From: an uncultured Bacteroidales bacterium
Lineage (GTDB): Bacteria; Bacteroidota; Bacteroidia; Bacteroidales; Bacteroidaceae
NCBI GenBank assembly: GCA_902801325.1
Contig: CADCHQ010000004.1
Span: forward strand, 1 to 64,000
Length of the DNA: 64,000 bases
Direction of reading: 5' to 3'
Numbering within the stretch: the first letter of the stretch is position 1; each line of letters opens with the position of its first letter. The translations under genes were made by a program, and so were the position numbers. Below, one piece after another: positions 25,854-32,011 of this stretch. The notes beneath the pieces were generated by a model that saw only the letters and a program-made list of their open reading frames with translations, did not search any database and was not told where the DNA came from.

Positions 25854-27284
25854 ATGCGAAACTCAATATTCCATATTCAATCTTCAATTTTTTCTTCCCC
25901 CATCCTGAAATTAGCTCTTCCCTCAGTCGTCACGAACATCACTGTGCCACTGCTGGGACTTGTAGACACCACCATCGTGGGTCACATGGGACGTGCCGAA
26001 TACATAGGCGCCATAGCCATCGGAACCACCATTTTCAACATGCTCTACTGGCTGTTTGCCTTCCTGCGCATGGGCACTACCGGCATCGTGTCTCAGGCCT
26101 TTGGCGCAAGGGACCAGAGGCTTGTTTCCGAGAGCCTCAGGCGCAGTCTGCTGTGGGCGTTGCTCATTGCCTTGGCCCTGATTGCCCTGCAGACCCCTCT
26201 GCTTCGCTTTTCCCTGTGGCTGATGAAGCCCGAACCCGCGTTGGCGCAATACGCAAGCGAGTACTTCCGCGTGTGCATCTGGGGGGCTCCGGCCATGCTT
26301 GCCAGCTATAGCCTTACGGGATGGTTCATCGGGATGCAGGACACCCGCACACCCATGTGGATGGCCATTCTGCAGAACCTCACGAACATCCTTTGCACCC
26401 TGCTCTTCGTCTTCGTCCTGCACCTCGGCGTGCGAGGCGTGGCGCTGGGGACGGTGGTAGGGATTTATGCGGGAGCCATATATGCCTCCCTAAATGAAAA
26501 ATTAAAAATTAAAAATGAAAAATTAAGTGCCCCTCTCTTATCCCCCCTCAAGGGGGAGGAATTCCTCAGGATGTTATTGAGAAAGGGCGATAGAAGGGAC
26601 AAGGGGCTGGGGGAGAGTCGTTCCCTTCTCCCCTCCTTGGGAGGGGTCGGGGGAGGTCTGTTTCTCCGCACCCTCTGCCTCGTGGCAGTCACGGTGTATT
26701 TCACTACGGCGGGAAGCAGGTTGGGAGGGCTGTACCTCGACGCTAACGCCCTGCTGATGCAGTTTTTCATCGTCTTTTCCTACTTCACCGACGGCCTCGC
26801 CAATGCGGCCGAGGCACTGAGTGGGGAGTACGTAGGACGGAGGGACAGGGAAGGCCTCCTGCGCGTCGTTCGCCAGCTCTTCCTGTGGGGATTCGGCCTC
26901 GCCCTCGTCTTCACTGCCCTCTACGCCTCGTGCGGTTCGCTGTTCCTGTCGCTGCTGACCAACCAGCAGGCCGTTGTCCAGACCGCCCACGCCTATCTGC
27001 CCTGGGTCGTAGCCATCCCACTCGTGGCCTTTTGTGCCTTTGTTTGGGACGGCGTGTACATAGGTATGACGCGCACCACGCACATGTTCGTGAGCATGCT
27101 CGTGAGCGCCCTCGTCTTCTTCGCCTCGTGGTTCCTGCTCCACCATTTCACGCAATCTCAGGCCGATTTTCACGCCTCCCAGCTCGGAAATCACGCCCTC
27201 TGGTTCAGTTTCCTTGCCTATCTCGCCACTCGCAGCCTGATGCAGACAGTGCTTTTTCCGCGGGGTGGGAGAGTGAGTGGTTAA
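25854..27284 (+). CDS. MATE-family multidrug/organic-cation efflux transporter (DinF-like)
   Basis: An inner-membrane antiporter with two bundles of six helices. The first bundle opens with ILKLALPSVVTNITVPLLGLVD, where the Pro and Asp positions are typical of DinF/NorM. TTIVGHMGRAEYIGAIAIG and FLRMGTTGIVSQAFGARD are further MATE signatures. 476 residues, about 40-55 longer than usual. The excess lies in the central cytoplasmic loop (residues ~213-268), built from five heptanucleotide units (26492-26526) plus a REP-like palindrome pair (26542-26657). The first ~14 residues (IFHIQSSIFS) come from another heptanucleotide array. GC content looks higher than in the genes before it. Confidence 0.93.
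   Translation: MRNSIFHIQSSIFSSPILKLALPSVVTNITVPLLGLVDTTIVGHMGRAEYIGAIAIGTTIFNMLYWLFAFLRMGTTGIVSQAFGARDQRLVSESLRRSLLWALLIALALIALQTPLLRFSLWLMKPEPALAQYASEYFRVCIWGAPAMLASYSLTGWFIGMQDTRTPMWMAILQNLTNILCTLLFVFVLHLGVRGVALGTVVGIYAGAIYASLNEKLKIKNEKLSAPLLSPLKGEEFLRMLLRKGDRRDKGLGESRSLLPSLGGVGGGLFLRTLCLVAVTVYFTTAGSRLGGLYLDANALLMQFFIVFSYFTDGLANAAEALSGEYVGRRDREGLLRVVRQLFLWGFGLALVFTALYASCGSLFLSLLTNQQAVVQTAHAYLPWVVAIPLVAFCAFVWDGVYIGMTRTTHMFVSMLVSALVFFASWFLLHHFTQSQADFHASQLGNHALWFSFLAYLATRSLMQTVLFPRGGRVSG
25866..25893. repeat. Heptanucleotide array encoding the MATE N-terminus
   Basis: ATATTCC ATATTCA ATCTTCA ATTTTTT, exact 7-nt period, in frame from codon 5. Confidence 0.75.
26492..26526. repeat. Heptanucleotide array inside the MATE gene
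   Basis: AAATGAA AAATTAA AAATTAA AAATGAA AAATTAA: five units, 35 nt, translated as NEKLKIKNEKL in the loop between the two helix bundles. Confidence 0.9.
26542..26657. repeat. REP/BIME-like palindrome pair inside the MATE gene
   Basis: CCCCCTCAAGGGGG at about 26543-26556 and CCCCTCCTTGGGAGGGG at 26630-26646, the latter with the tail TCGGGGGAGG. They are in opposite orientation about 75 nt apart, in frame and without stop codons, and encode a basic Gly/Leu/Arg-rich loop. Confidence 0.85.
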
Positions 27285-27508
27285 CAGTTAACAGTTAACA
27301 GTAGATTATCCGAACCCCATGTGCCAGGCGGCGGGGGATTCTTACTTTATTTTTATTTATTTATATTTATATTTATATATATTTATATATATATAGATAT
27401 AGATAGACGAAGAGCCAAGGACCAATTCTTAATTCTTAATTTTTAATTCTTAATTCTTAATTGAGGGATAGGGCTCGAAATTTTAACTGTTAACTGTTAA
27501 CTGTTAAC
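27281..27508. repeat. MITE-like inverted pair of GTTAACA heptamer arrays
   Basis: GTTAACA repeated three times (27282-27302) faces its complement, AACTGTT repeated (27484-27508). Between them are an AT microsatellite (about 27340-27405), the 25-nt core at 27403-27427 shared with 31462-31486, and five AATTCTT-type units (27425-27460). The left array is followed by TCCGAACCCCATGTG, similar to TCGAAGCCCCATCTC after the array at 31421, so the elements at 27281, 27508 (inverted) and 31421 are related. Confidence 0.85.
27403..27508 (+). repeat. Left arm of the inverted repeat around the VirE cassette
   Basis: Reverse complement of 31421-31486. The outer 25 nt (27403-27427, ATAGACGAAGAGCC ... ACCAATT) match 31462-31486 exactly. 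The inner end is the GTTAACA array. This arm is longer because of a 35-nt insertion of five AATTCTT-type heptamers directly after the shared AATT. Confidence 0.88.
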
Positions 27509-27510
27509 TA

Positions 27511-27541
27511 TTGCACAAGTCAGACAGAAATTGTAACTTTG
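27511..27541 (+). promoter_or_regulatory. Promoter of the VirE cassette
   Basis: TTG (27511-27513), exactly 20 nt, then TAACTTTG (27534-27541). The -33 element begins 2 nt after the heptamer array and the arm end at 27508, so promoter and arm are fused. The first ATG follows 16 nt after the -7 box. Confidence 0.8.
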
Positions 27542-27557
27542 TCTCTCGAAACAAAAA

Positions 27558-28247
27558 ATGTCACTGATGAAGAAATCTCAACTACTGAAACTCGACGCCC
27601 CCTTCAACGTGATTTACGCAGGGGGGTATGTGGGTCGCCACATCGCCACGCTGGTGACCTGGAAGGAAGACGAAGAGGGCGACATGGACGAGTGGGAGTC
27701 CTATCCCATACTGGACCTGGGCGAGGAATATCCTGCCGGCAAACTGGTGCCTGTGGACGTGGAGGACTGCCGTGTGCTGTGTCCCCAGGGAGGCACCAAC
27801 CTGTTCTGGTTGGCCAAGATTATCGAGTACGACTTCCAGCAACTGGAGCCTGCCGGCGTCGACTACATACTGCATCGCATGAAGCTGCTCGACTGCAAGG
27901 TCGCCTTGCCCATGGAGAAAGGCGAGGATGGTGAGCCGATTCCGCAATGGGATTACACAATCTCGCTGGACTTCTGGCAGATCTCAGGAAAAATCGGCAC
28001 CACGGAAGGCGAGTTCCGCGCTCGCTCCGGCGGCGGTGGTCCTTTCTATTTCGAGGCCTACGGCACGGTGGGCGAGATCTATCGCGACCTGAGCATGCAG
28101 TTGAGCATGTATCAGGATTTCTTCTTCGACGACCTCATCAAAATCACATTCCACACCGACGACCTGGATATGACGAAGGTGACCCGCCGGCTGAATGCCG
28201 ACCAGCACATCGAGGGATTTGAGCATGAAGAAGACTATGACTGGTGA
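27558..28247 (+). CDS. Unrecognised acidic protein, first gene of the VirE cassette
   Basis: 229 residues, acidic, with alternating beta-like and helical segments, a GGGGPFYFEAYG stretch near residue 155 and an acidic HEEDYDW end. No signal peptide, membrane segment or known motif is seen. It is first in a three-gene unit with its own promoter, and its 3' end overlaps the next gene. An alternative start, ATG at 27567 (MKKSQLLKLDAP), leaves a longer leader and is equally possible. The context suggests a partner of the downstream VirE-N/DUF3987 protein; no function can be assigned from sequence. Confidence 0.75.
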   Translation: MSLMKKSQLLKLDAPFNVIYAGGYVGRHIATLVTWKEDEEGDMDEWESYPILDLGEEYPAGKLVPVDVEDCRVLCPQGGTNLFWLAKIIEYDFQQLEPAGVDYILHRMKLLDCKVALPMEKGEDGEPIPQWDYTISLDFWQISGKIGTTEGEFRARSGGGGPFYFEAYGTVGEIYRDLSMQLSMYQDFFFDDLIKITFHTDDLDMTKVTRRLNADQHIEGFEHEEDYDW

Positions 28248-28818
28248 CCTGCCACCCATCCCCGTCGACTACGTGGTGGGCTATGCCCAGTCGCGAGCCA
28301 CCGACAGCCAGCGCCGCCCCTATGTGGAACTCATCCGCAGCTGGGCAGAGCACGAAGGCTGTGAGCAGGCCGCGGAGGTAGCCCTGAACGCCATTACGGG
28401 GCTCAGCATGAGCGATGCCAACCACATGCCCAAGGAACTCTACCAGCAGTACCGCAAGGGCGAGCGAGCCGAACAACTGATAGGCATCATACGCCAGCTG
28501 AACGACACGATACAGAGTGGTGAGGAGATGTGGACGTGGGCTCACGTGATGCGCGTGATGGTGGACGAGAACATACTGCTCTCGCAAGTCAGCATCAACC
28601 GCTTCGACGCCATCATCTGCTCCATGATACCCGGCAAGGGACGCGACACCGTGCGCAAGCACGGCGACTACCGCATCATGCTCCAGCGCGACCGCTCGTA
28701 CCACACCTTCTCCTCCTCGCATCTGGCACCACAGGAGGCCTCGGACAAGGAAATCTGTCAGCAGATAGCACAGCAGTTCCTCCCCATCCTCTCACGCACC
28801 ATTTTAGCCTCAGGATAG
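28225..28818 (+). CDS. Unrecognised helical protein, second gene of the VirE cassette
   Basis: About 197 residues from MKKTMTGDLPPIPVDYVV. Mostly helical and soluble, with EHEGCEQAAEVALNAITGL and a basic PGKGRDTVRKHGDYRIML region near residue 145 that could contact nucleic acid. No family recognised. The start overlaps the previous gene by 23 nt (11 nt if the ATG at 28237 is used), which implies translational coupling. The open frame continues 10 codons upstream, inside the previous gene. A hairpin plus T-run (28898-28920) lies between it and the next gene. Confidence 0.78.
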   Translation: MKKTMTGDLPPIPVDYVVGYAQSRATDSQRRPYVELIRSWAEHEGCEQAAEVALNAITGLSMSDANHMPKELYQQYRKGERAEQLIGIIRQLNDTIQSGEEMWTWAHVMRVMVDENILLSQVSINRFDAIICSMIPGKGRDTVRKHGDYRIMLQRDRSYHTFSSSHLAPQEASDKEICQQIAQQFLPILSRTILASG

Positions 28819-28897
28819 CCCCTCAAAAGCCCGAAAATCTTCCGACGAAGTTCCACGTTTTTCCAGGCTTTTTCCGCCTTTTTCCAATCCCTTTCCG

Positions 28898-28920
28898 AAA
28901 TCCTTCCGAGGGGATTTTTT
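28898..28920 (+). terminator. Small hairpin terminator after the second cassette gene
   Basis: AAATCCTT (28898-28905), loop CCGA, GGGGATTT (28910-28917), then further T residues to 28920. The stem has two G-U pairs. Confidence 0.6.
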
Positions 28921-28922
28921 GC

Positions 28923-28953
28923 TTGCGAAACCTTGTTTTTATTAGTAAATTTG
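28923..28953 (+). promoter_or_regulatory. Promoter of the VirE-N/DUF3987 gene
   Basis: TTG (28923-28925), exactly 20 nt, then TAAATTTG (28946-28953), directly after the terminator. The VirE-like gene therefore appears to have its own promoter inside the cassette. Confidence 0.75.
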
Positions 28954-29002
28954 CAATACGAAAACCCGGCCGGAATTCGAAAATTTCAAAACTAATAAAA
29001 AC

Positions 29003-31294
29003 ATGGAAAAAACTACTATGATGGGCATTGCCCAAAACGTGAAATCGAGTGTGGTGCCTTGCACGCTCGAGGCTCTCTATGTCGCTATGGACAGCCCCAC
29101 GACAGCGCAAATTTGCGCCGACATCGCCAAGGCAGTGGAAATGACCGAACGCGGCCAGATGACACCCGAGGCATTCGAAACCCTGAAACGAGACAAGAAG
29201 GCACTCTTGCCCGTACTGACCCCGCACGCCACCTTCTCCGATGGTAAGCGCTCTAACAAGACAGCCCTGCCCAGCGGACTCTCGATGTACGACATCGACC
29301 ACATCCCCGACCCACGCGGGTACTTCAACACTCTCGTGCGCGAACGCTGTGCCCAACTGGGCATTGTGATGGCCTATGTGACACCCTCCACACGAGGCCT
29401 GCGACTCATCTTCGAAGTGCCCCAAGGAATGACCCTGGCCGAGGCACAACGATGGATGTCCGAGCAACTGGGCGACACGGCCTACGACGGCTCTGTCAAG
29501 GACATGGCACGCTGCTCGTTCATCGTCCCACGCGCGTACCTCTTATATATCGATGAAGAGGAACTCTGCCGCAAGCGCGAAGTGAAACCTTGCGAGAAAT
29601 CGGAGTCTTCTGTCTCCGCTGTTTCCTCTGTGTCCTCTGGTTGTTCGGATTATTCGGATTACTCTGAGTCTTCCGAGAAATCTTCCTCTGAGCGCAATCT
29701 GCGCATCTTCGACCTCTGCCTCAAAGAGGCTGGACTCACCATCGGCGACATCGACCTAGTGGGCGTCTACAACTGGCACAACTCACTCGTCTCCATCCTC
29801 TCCGTGGGCATCTGCCGACTGATGACCGAGGACGAACTCAGAGCCGTGCTGGCCATCCGCATGCCCAACTACGCACGGGAACAGGATTGCCGTCGACTGG
29901 TGTCGGACTTCTACAAGGACTACACCAAGATGAACGCACCCATGAACCAACGCCTGCGTGAGATCTTTGCCGAAAGCGTCACAGGAGAGCAGGACAAACA
30001 CCTGACTCCCGAGGAACTGCTGGGCGAGGAACCCCCACAACTGCCCCGACGACTGCCCAAGAGCATCAAACTGCTGACCTCGATGGAACCCGACCTCTAC
30101 AAGCCCGCTGTCGTCATGGGCATCTTCCCTGCCTTGGGAGCACACCTCACTGACGTGCACTTTCCCTATGCCGACCACACCCTGCACGAAGCCACCTTCA
30201 TGACCTGCTGCATGGCACCCATGTCGAGCGGAAAATCGTGCATCAATCGCGTCAGCGATCCCATCATGGCCGACATCAAAGAGCGAGACGACGAAAACCG
30301 CCGTCGCGAGGACGAGTGGAAGGAAGAGTGCCGTTCGATGGGGGCAAACAAGCAGAAACCCAAGCGACCCGATGCCCTCACCATACAGATCATGTCGAGC
30401 GACCTCACCAATGCCGCCCTGGTGCAGAAACTGCAGGACGCACGCGGGCACTTCCTCTACACGCAAGTCGATGAGGTGGAACTCTTCGAACAACTCAAAG
30501 CCAACGGGAAATCAGGCCAAATAGGCAAAATCTTCCGTCTGGCCTACGATTGCGGTTTCTACGGACAAGAACGCGTGGGCATTCAGAGCGTCTCAGGACG
30601 CCCGCAAATGCGATGGAACTGGAACGCATCCACCACCATACAGCGCGGACAACGATTCTTCCAGCCCATGCTGGCCGACGGCACGCTCTCGCGTATCTCC
30701 TTCTCCACCATACGCACCTCTCGCGGTATGCCCATGCCCGTTCACGGCATCTACGACGAGAAGTTTGCCGAGGAACTGAAACCCTACATCGACCGACTCA
30801 ATGCAGCCCAAGGCACCATCGATCTGCCACAGGCTCAGCGACTGATACGACAACTCGACAAGGAGGCCAAAGACATGGCCTGGCTAGCCGACGACGAGAC
30901 CTACGAGAAACTCTCCTACAGAGCCGTCGTGAGCGCTTGGCTGCGAGCCATGATACTCTACCTGGCCGAAGGCAAATGGAGCAAGGAAATCGAGAACCTC
31001 GCCCTCTGGAGTTTTCACTACGACATGTGGTGCAAGATGCATTTCTTCGGTCAGCAGATGAGCGCACAGATGGCAGGAGAGGTGGTGCAGGCGAAAGGTC
31101 CAAAAAACATGCTCGACATGCTTCCCGACAAATTCACGAGGGAGGAGGCCCACCACATTCGCGTCAAGCAGGGCAAGCAAGGGAAACCCTATGCGATGCT
31201 CGGCATGTGGGAGAAACGCGGTTACATAACCCGTGACTCCGAGGGCGTTTACCACAAAACTCCCCAGTACCTGAAACGCAAGCGGGCGGCATAG
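29003..31294 (+). CDS. VirE N-terminal (BT4734-like) and DUF3987 primase/helicase-like protein
   Basis: 763 residues. The N-terminal domain (~1-200) has the BT4734-like/VirE-N pattern GLSMYDIDHIPDP and YVTPSTRGLRLIFEVPQG, which resembles a primase-polymerase fold with an acidic metal site. A Ser-rich linker (~201-231) is encoded by short repeats with T-rich codons. DUF3987 follows (~330-700), with a P-loop-like APMSSGKSCINR near residue 410 and the TQVDEVELFEQL and RISFSTIRTSRG segments. A winged-helix-like tail closes the protein. Such proteins sit in Bacteroidetes phages and integrative elements; here there is no integrase, HU-like protein or amidase. ATP-dependent DNA remodelling or priming is a family-based inference. 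Confidence 0.88.
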   Translation: MEKTTMMGIAQNVKSSVVPCTLEALYVAMDSPTTAQICADIAKAVEMTERGQMTPEAFETLKRDKKALLPVLTPHATFSDGKRSNKTALPSGLSMYDIDHIPDPRGYFNTLVRERCAQLGIVMAYVTPSTRGLRLIFEVPQGMTLAEAQRWMSEQLGDTAYDGSVKDMARCSFIVPRAYLLYIDEEELCRKREVKPCEKSESSVSAVSSVSSGCSDYSDYSESSEKSSSERNLRIFDLCLKEAGLTIGDIDLVGVYNWHNSLVSILSVGICRLMTEDELRAVLAIRMPNYAREQDCRRLVSDFYKDYTKMNAPMNQRLREIFAESVTGEQDKHLTPEELLGEEPPQLPRRLPKSIKLLTSMEPDLYKPAVVMGIFPALGAHLTDVHFPYADHTLHEATFMTCCMAPMSSGKSCINRVSDPIMADIKERDDENRRREDEWKEECRSMGANKQKPKRPDALTIQIMSSDLTNAALVQKLQDARGHFLYTQVDEVELFEQLKANGKSGQIGKIFRLAYDCGFYGQERVGIQSVSGRPQMRWNWNASTTIQRGQRFFQPMLADGTLSRISFSTIRTSRGMPMPVHGIYDEKFAEELKPYIDRLNAAQGTIDLPQAQRLIRQLDKEAKDMAWLADDETYEKLSYRAVVSAWLRAMILYLAEGKWSKEIENLALWSFHYDMWCKMHFFGQQMSAQMAGEVVQAKGPKNMLDMLPDKFTREEAHHIRVKQGKQGKPYAMLGMWEKRGYITRDSEGVYHKTPQYLKRKRAA
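29605..29695 (+). repeat. Low-complexity Ser-rich linker coding repeat
   Basis: Repeats such as TTCGGATTA and TCCTCTGTG encode a Ser-rich run (SSVSAVSSVSSGCSDYSDYS) of about 30 residues. The T-rich codon choice differs from the C-ending codons of the rest of the gene, suggesting local expansion. Confidence 0.65.
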
Positions 31295-31364
31295 TGCCTG
31301 ACTGGGTGTAAGAACCGATATCACGGCATTGCCTCCCGTCCCAGGCAAGCAGCATAACAAATGA

Positions 31365-31401
31365 ATGGCTCAAGGAATTTTTCCCTGAGCCATTTTTTTT
31401 T
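31365..31401 (+). terminator. Terminator closing the VirE cassette
   Basis: ATGGCTCAAGG (31365-31375) pairs with CCCTGAGCCAT (31383-31393), with one internal mismatch, and is followed by eight further T residues. It lies 20 nt before the right arm of the inverted repeat. Confidence 0.88.
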
Positions 31402-31420
31402 CTCTCTCATCTCCCACTTA

Positions 31421-31486
31421 GTTAACAGTTAACAGTTAACTTTTCGAAGCCCCATCTCTTCAATTGGTCCTTGGCTCTTCGTCTAT
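31421..31486 (-). repeat. Right arm of the inverted repeat around the VirE cassette
   Basis: GTTAACA array (31421-31440), then TTTTCGAAGCCCCATCTCTTC, then the 25-nt core (31462-31486) complementary to 27403-27427. It lacks the five-heptamer expansion of the left arm. Confidence 0.88.
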
Positions 31487-31538
31487 AGCCTGTTCACGCA
31501 TCCTTCATCCTTTGTCTCAGGTCTAAGGCAAGCCCTTC

Positions 31539-31652
31539 CTCCCCTCGGGGAGTCAGAGGGGGTCTCTAATCCTTGAGACTTCGTCTCGACTGCCCTCGCT
31601 TAATCGCAGCCTTCACCCTTAACTCCTCCCCTCGGGGAGTCAGAGGGGGTCA
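31539..31652. repeat. Pair of REP-like palindromes
   Basis: CTCCCCTCGGGGAG at 31539-31552 and again at 31626-31639, both followed by TCAGAGGGGGTC. Here the two copies are in the same orientation. The second supplies the last codons and stop of the DUF4491 gene. Confidence 0.85.
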
Positions 31653-31942
31653 TACTCTTTTTTCCTCTTTGGATTCATGGGAAACCAGCCGCGCTGGACG
31701 CGACGATGCTGTTGGTGGAGTTCCAGTATGCTCCAGAAGCAGGAGAAGGCGACGACGCCAAGGATGATGCTCGCGTATTCGTTCGGGACGAAAAGCGAGG
31801 CGACGAGGGCGACAATGCCGGCCACGAGGAACAGAGGCCAGCACTGCTTGCCGAAGTGGTATTCGCTCTTGATGACCAGCGGGTGGAAGACTCCGATGGT
31901 CAGAAACGTGGCAAGGCCGATGATGAGTCCGATGTAGTTCAT
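31640..31942 (-). CDS. DUF4491 family membrane protein
   Basis: 100 residues with three hydrophobic segments (MNYIGLIIGLATFLTIGVFHPL, CWPLFLVAGIVALVASLFV, ASIILGVVAFSCFWSILEL) and the family ending GWFPMNPKR. Small Bacteroidetes inner-membrane proteins of unknown function have this layout. I start at the ATG at 31942; the in-frame codon at 31963 adds MRGTLSI. The last residues (KKEYDPL) and the stop are partly encoded by a REP-like element, so the natural C-terminus may have been replaced. Confidence 0.85.
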   Translation of the reverse strand: MNYIGLIIGLATFLTIGVFHPLVIKSEYHFGKQCWPLFLVAGIVALVASLFVPNEYASIILGVVAFSCFWSILELHQQHRRVQRGWFPMNPKRKKEYDPL

Positions 31943-31967
31943 AATAGAAAGTGTCCCTCTCACTAAA

Positions 31968-31989
31968 TCCCTCCCCCGAATGGGAGGGA
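31968..31989. repeat. REP-like palindrome
   Basis: TCCCTCCC (31968-31975) and GGGAGGGA (31982-31989) around CCGAAT, with the tail CTTTGGGAGG. It lies just beyond the 3' end of the large hydrolase gene; a related palindrome sits at that gene's 5' end (36388-36408). Confidence 0.75.
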
Positions 31990-32011
31990 CTTTGGGAGGA
32001 CGTTGCTAGGT

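Larger units (their letters stand above)
31295..31639. other. Gene-free gap between the VirE gene and DUF4491
   Basis: Contains the terminator (31365-31401), the right inverted-repeat arm (31421-31486) and two REP-like palindromes (31539-31552, 31626-31639). No gene is supported. Confidence 0.75.

Noticed and set aside
25719..27284. tRNA-Pro as an integration site for the following region
   Set aside because: No duplicate of the tRNA 3' end was found downstream and no integrase is adjacent.
27340..27405. AT microsatellite as a replication or plasmid origin
   Set aside because: Simple TATATTTA/TATATAT sequence without iterons of a fixed motif, DnaA-box clusters or a rep gene.
27281..31486. 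Complete integrative element or prophage
   Set aside because: Only a VirE-N/DUF3987 gene and two unknowns; no integrase, transposase, relaxase, structural phage gene or att duplication is visible, so only a cassette is claimed.
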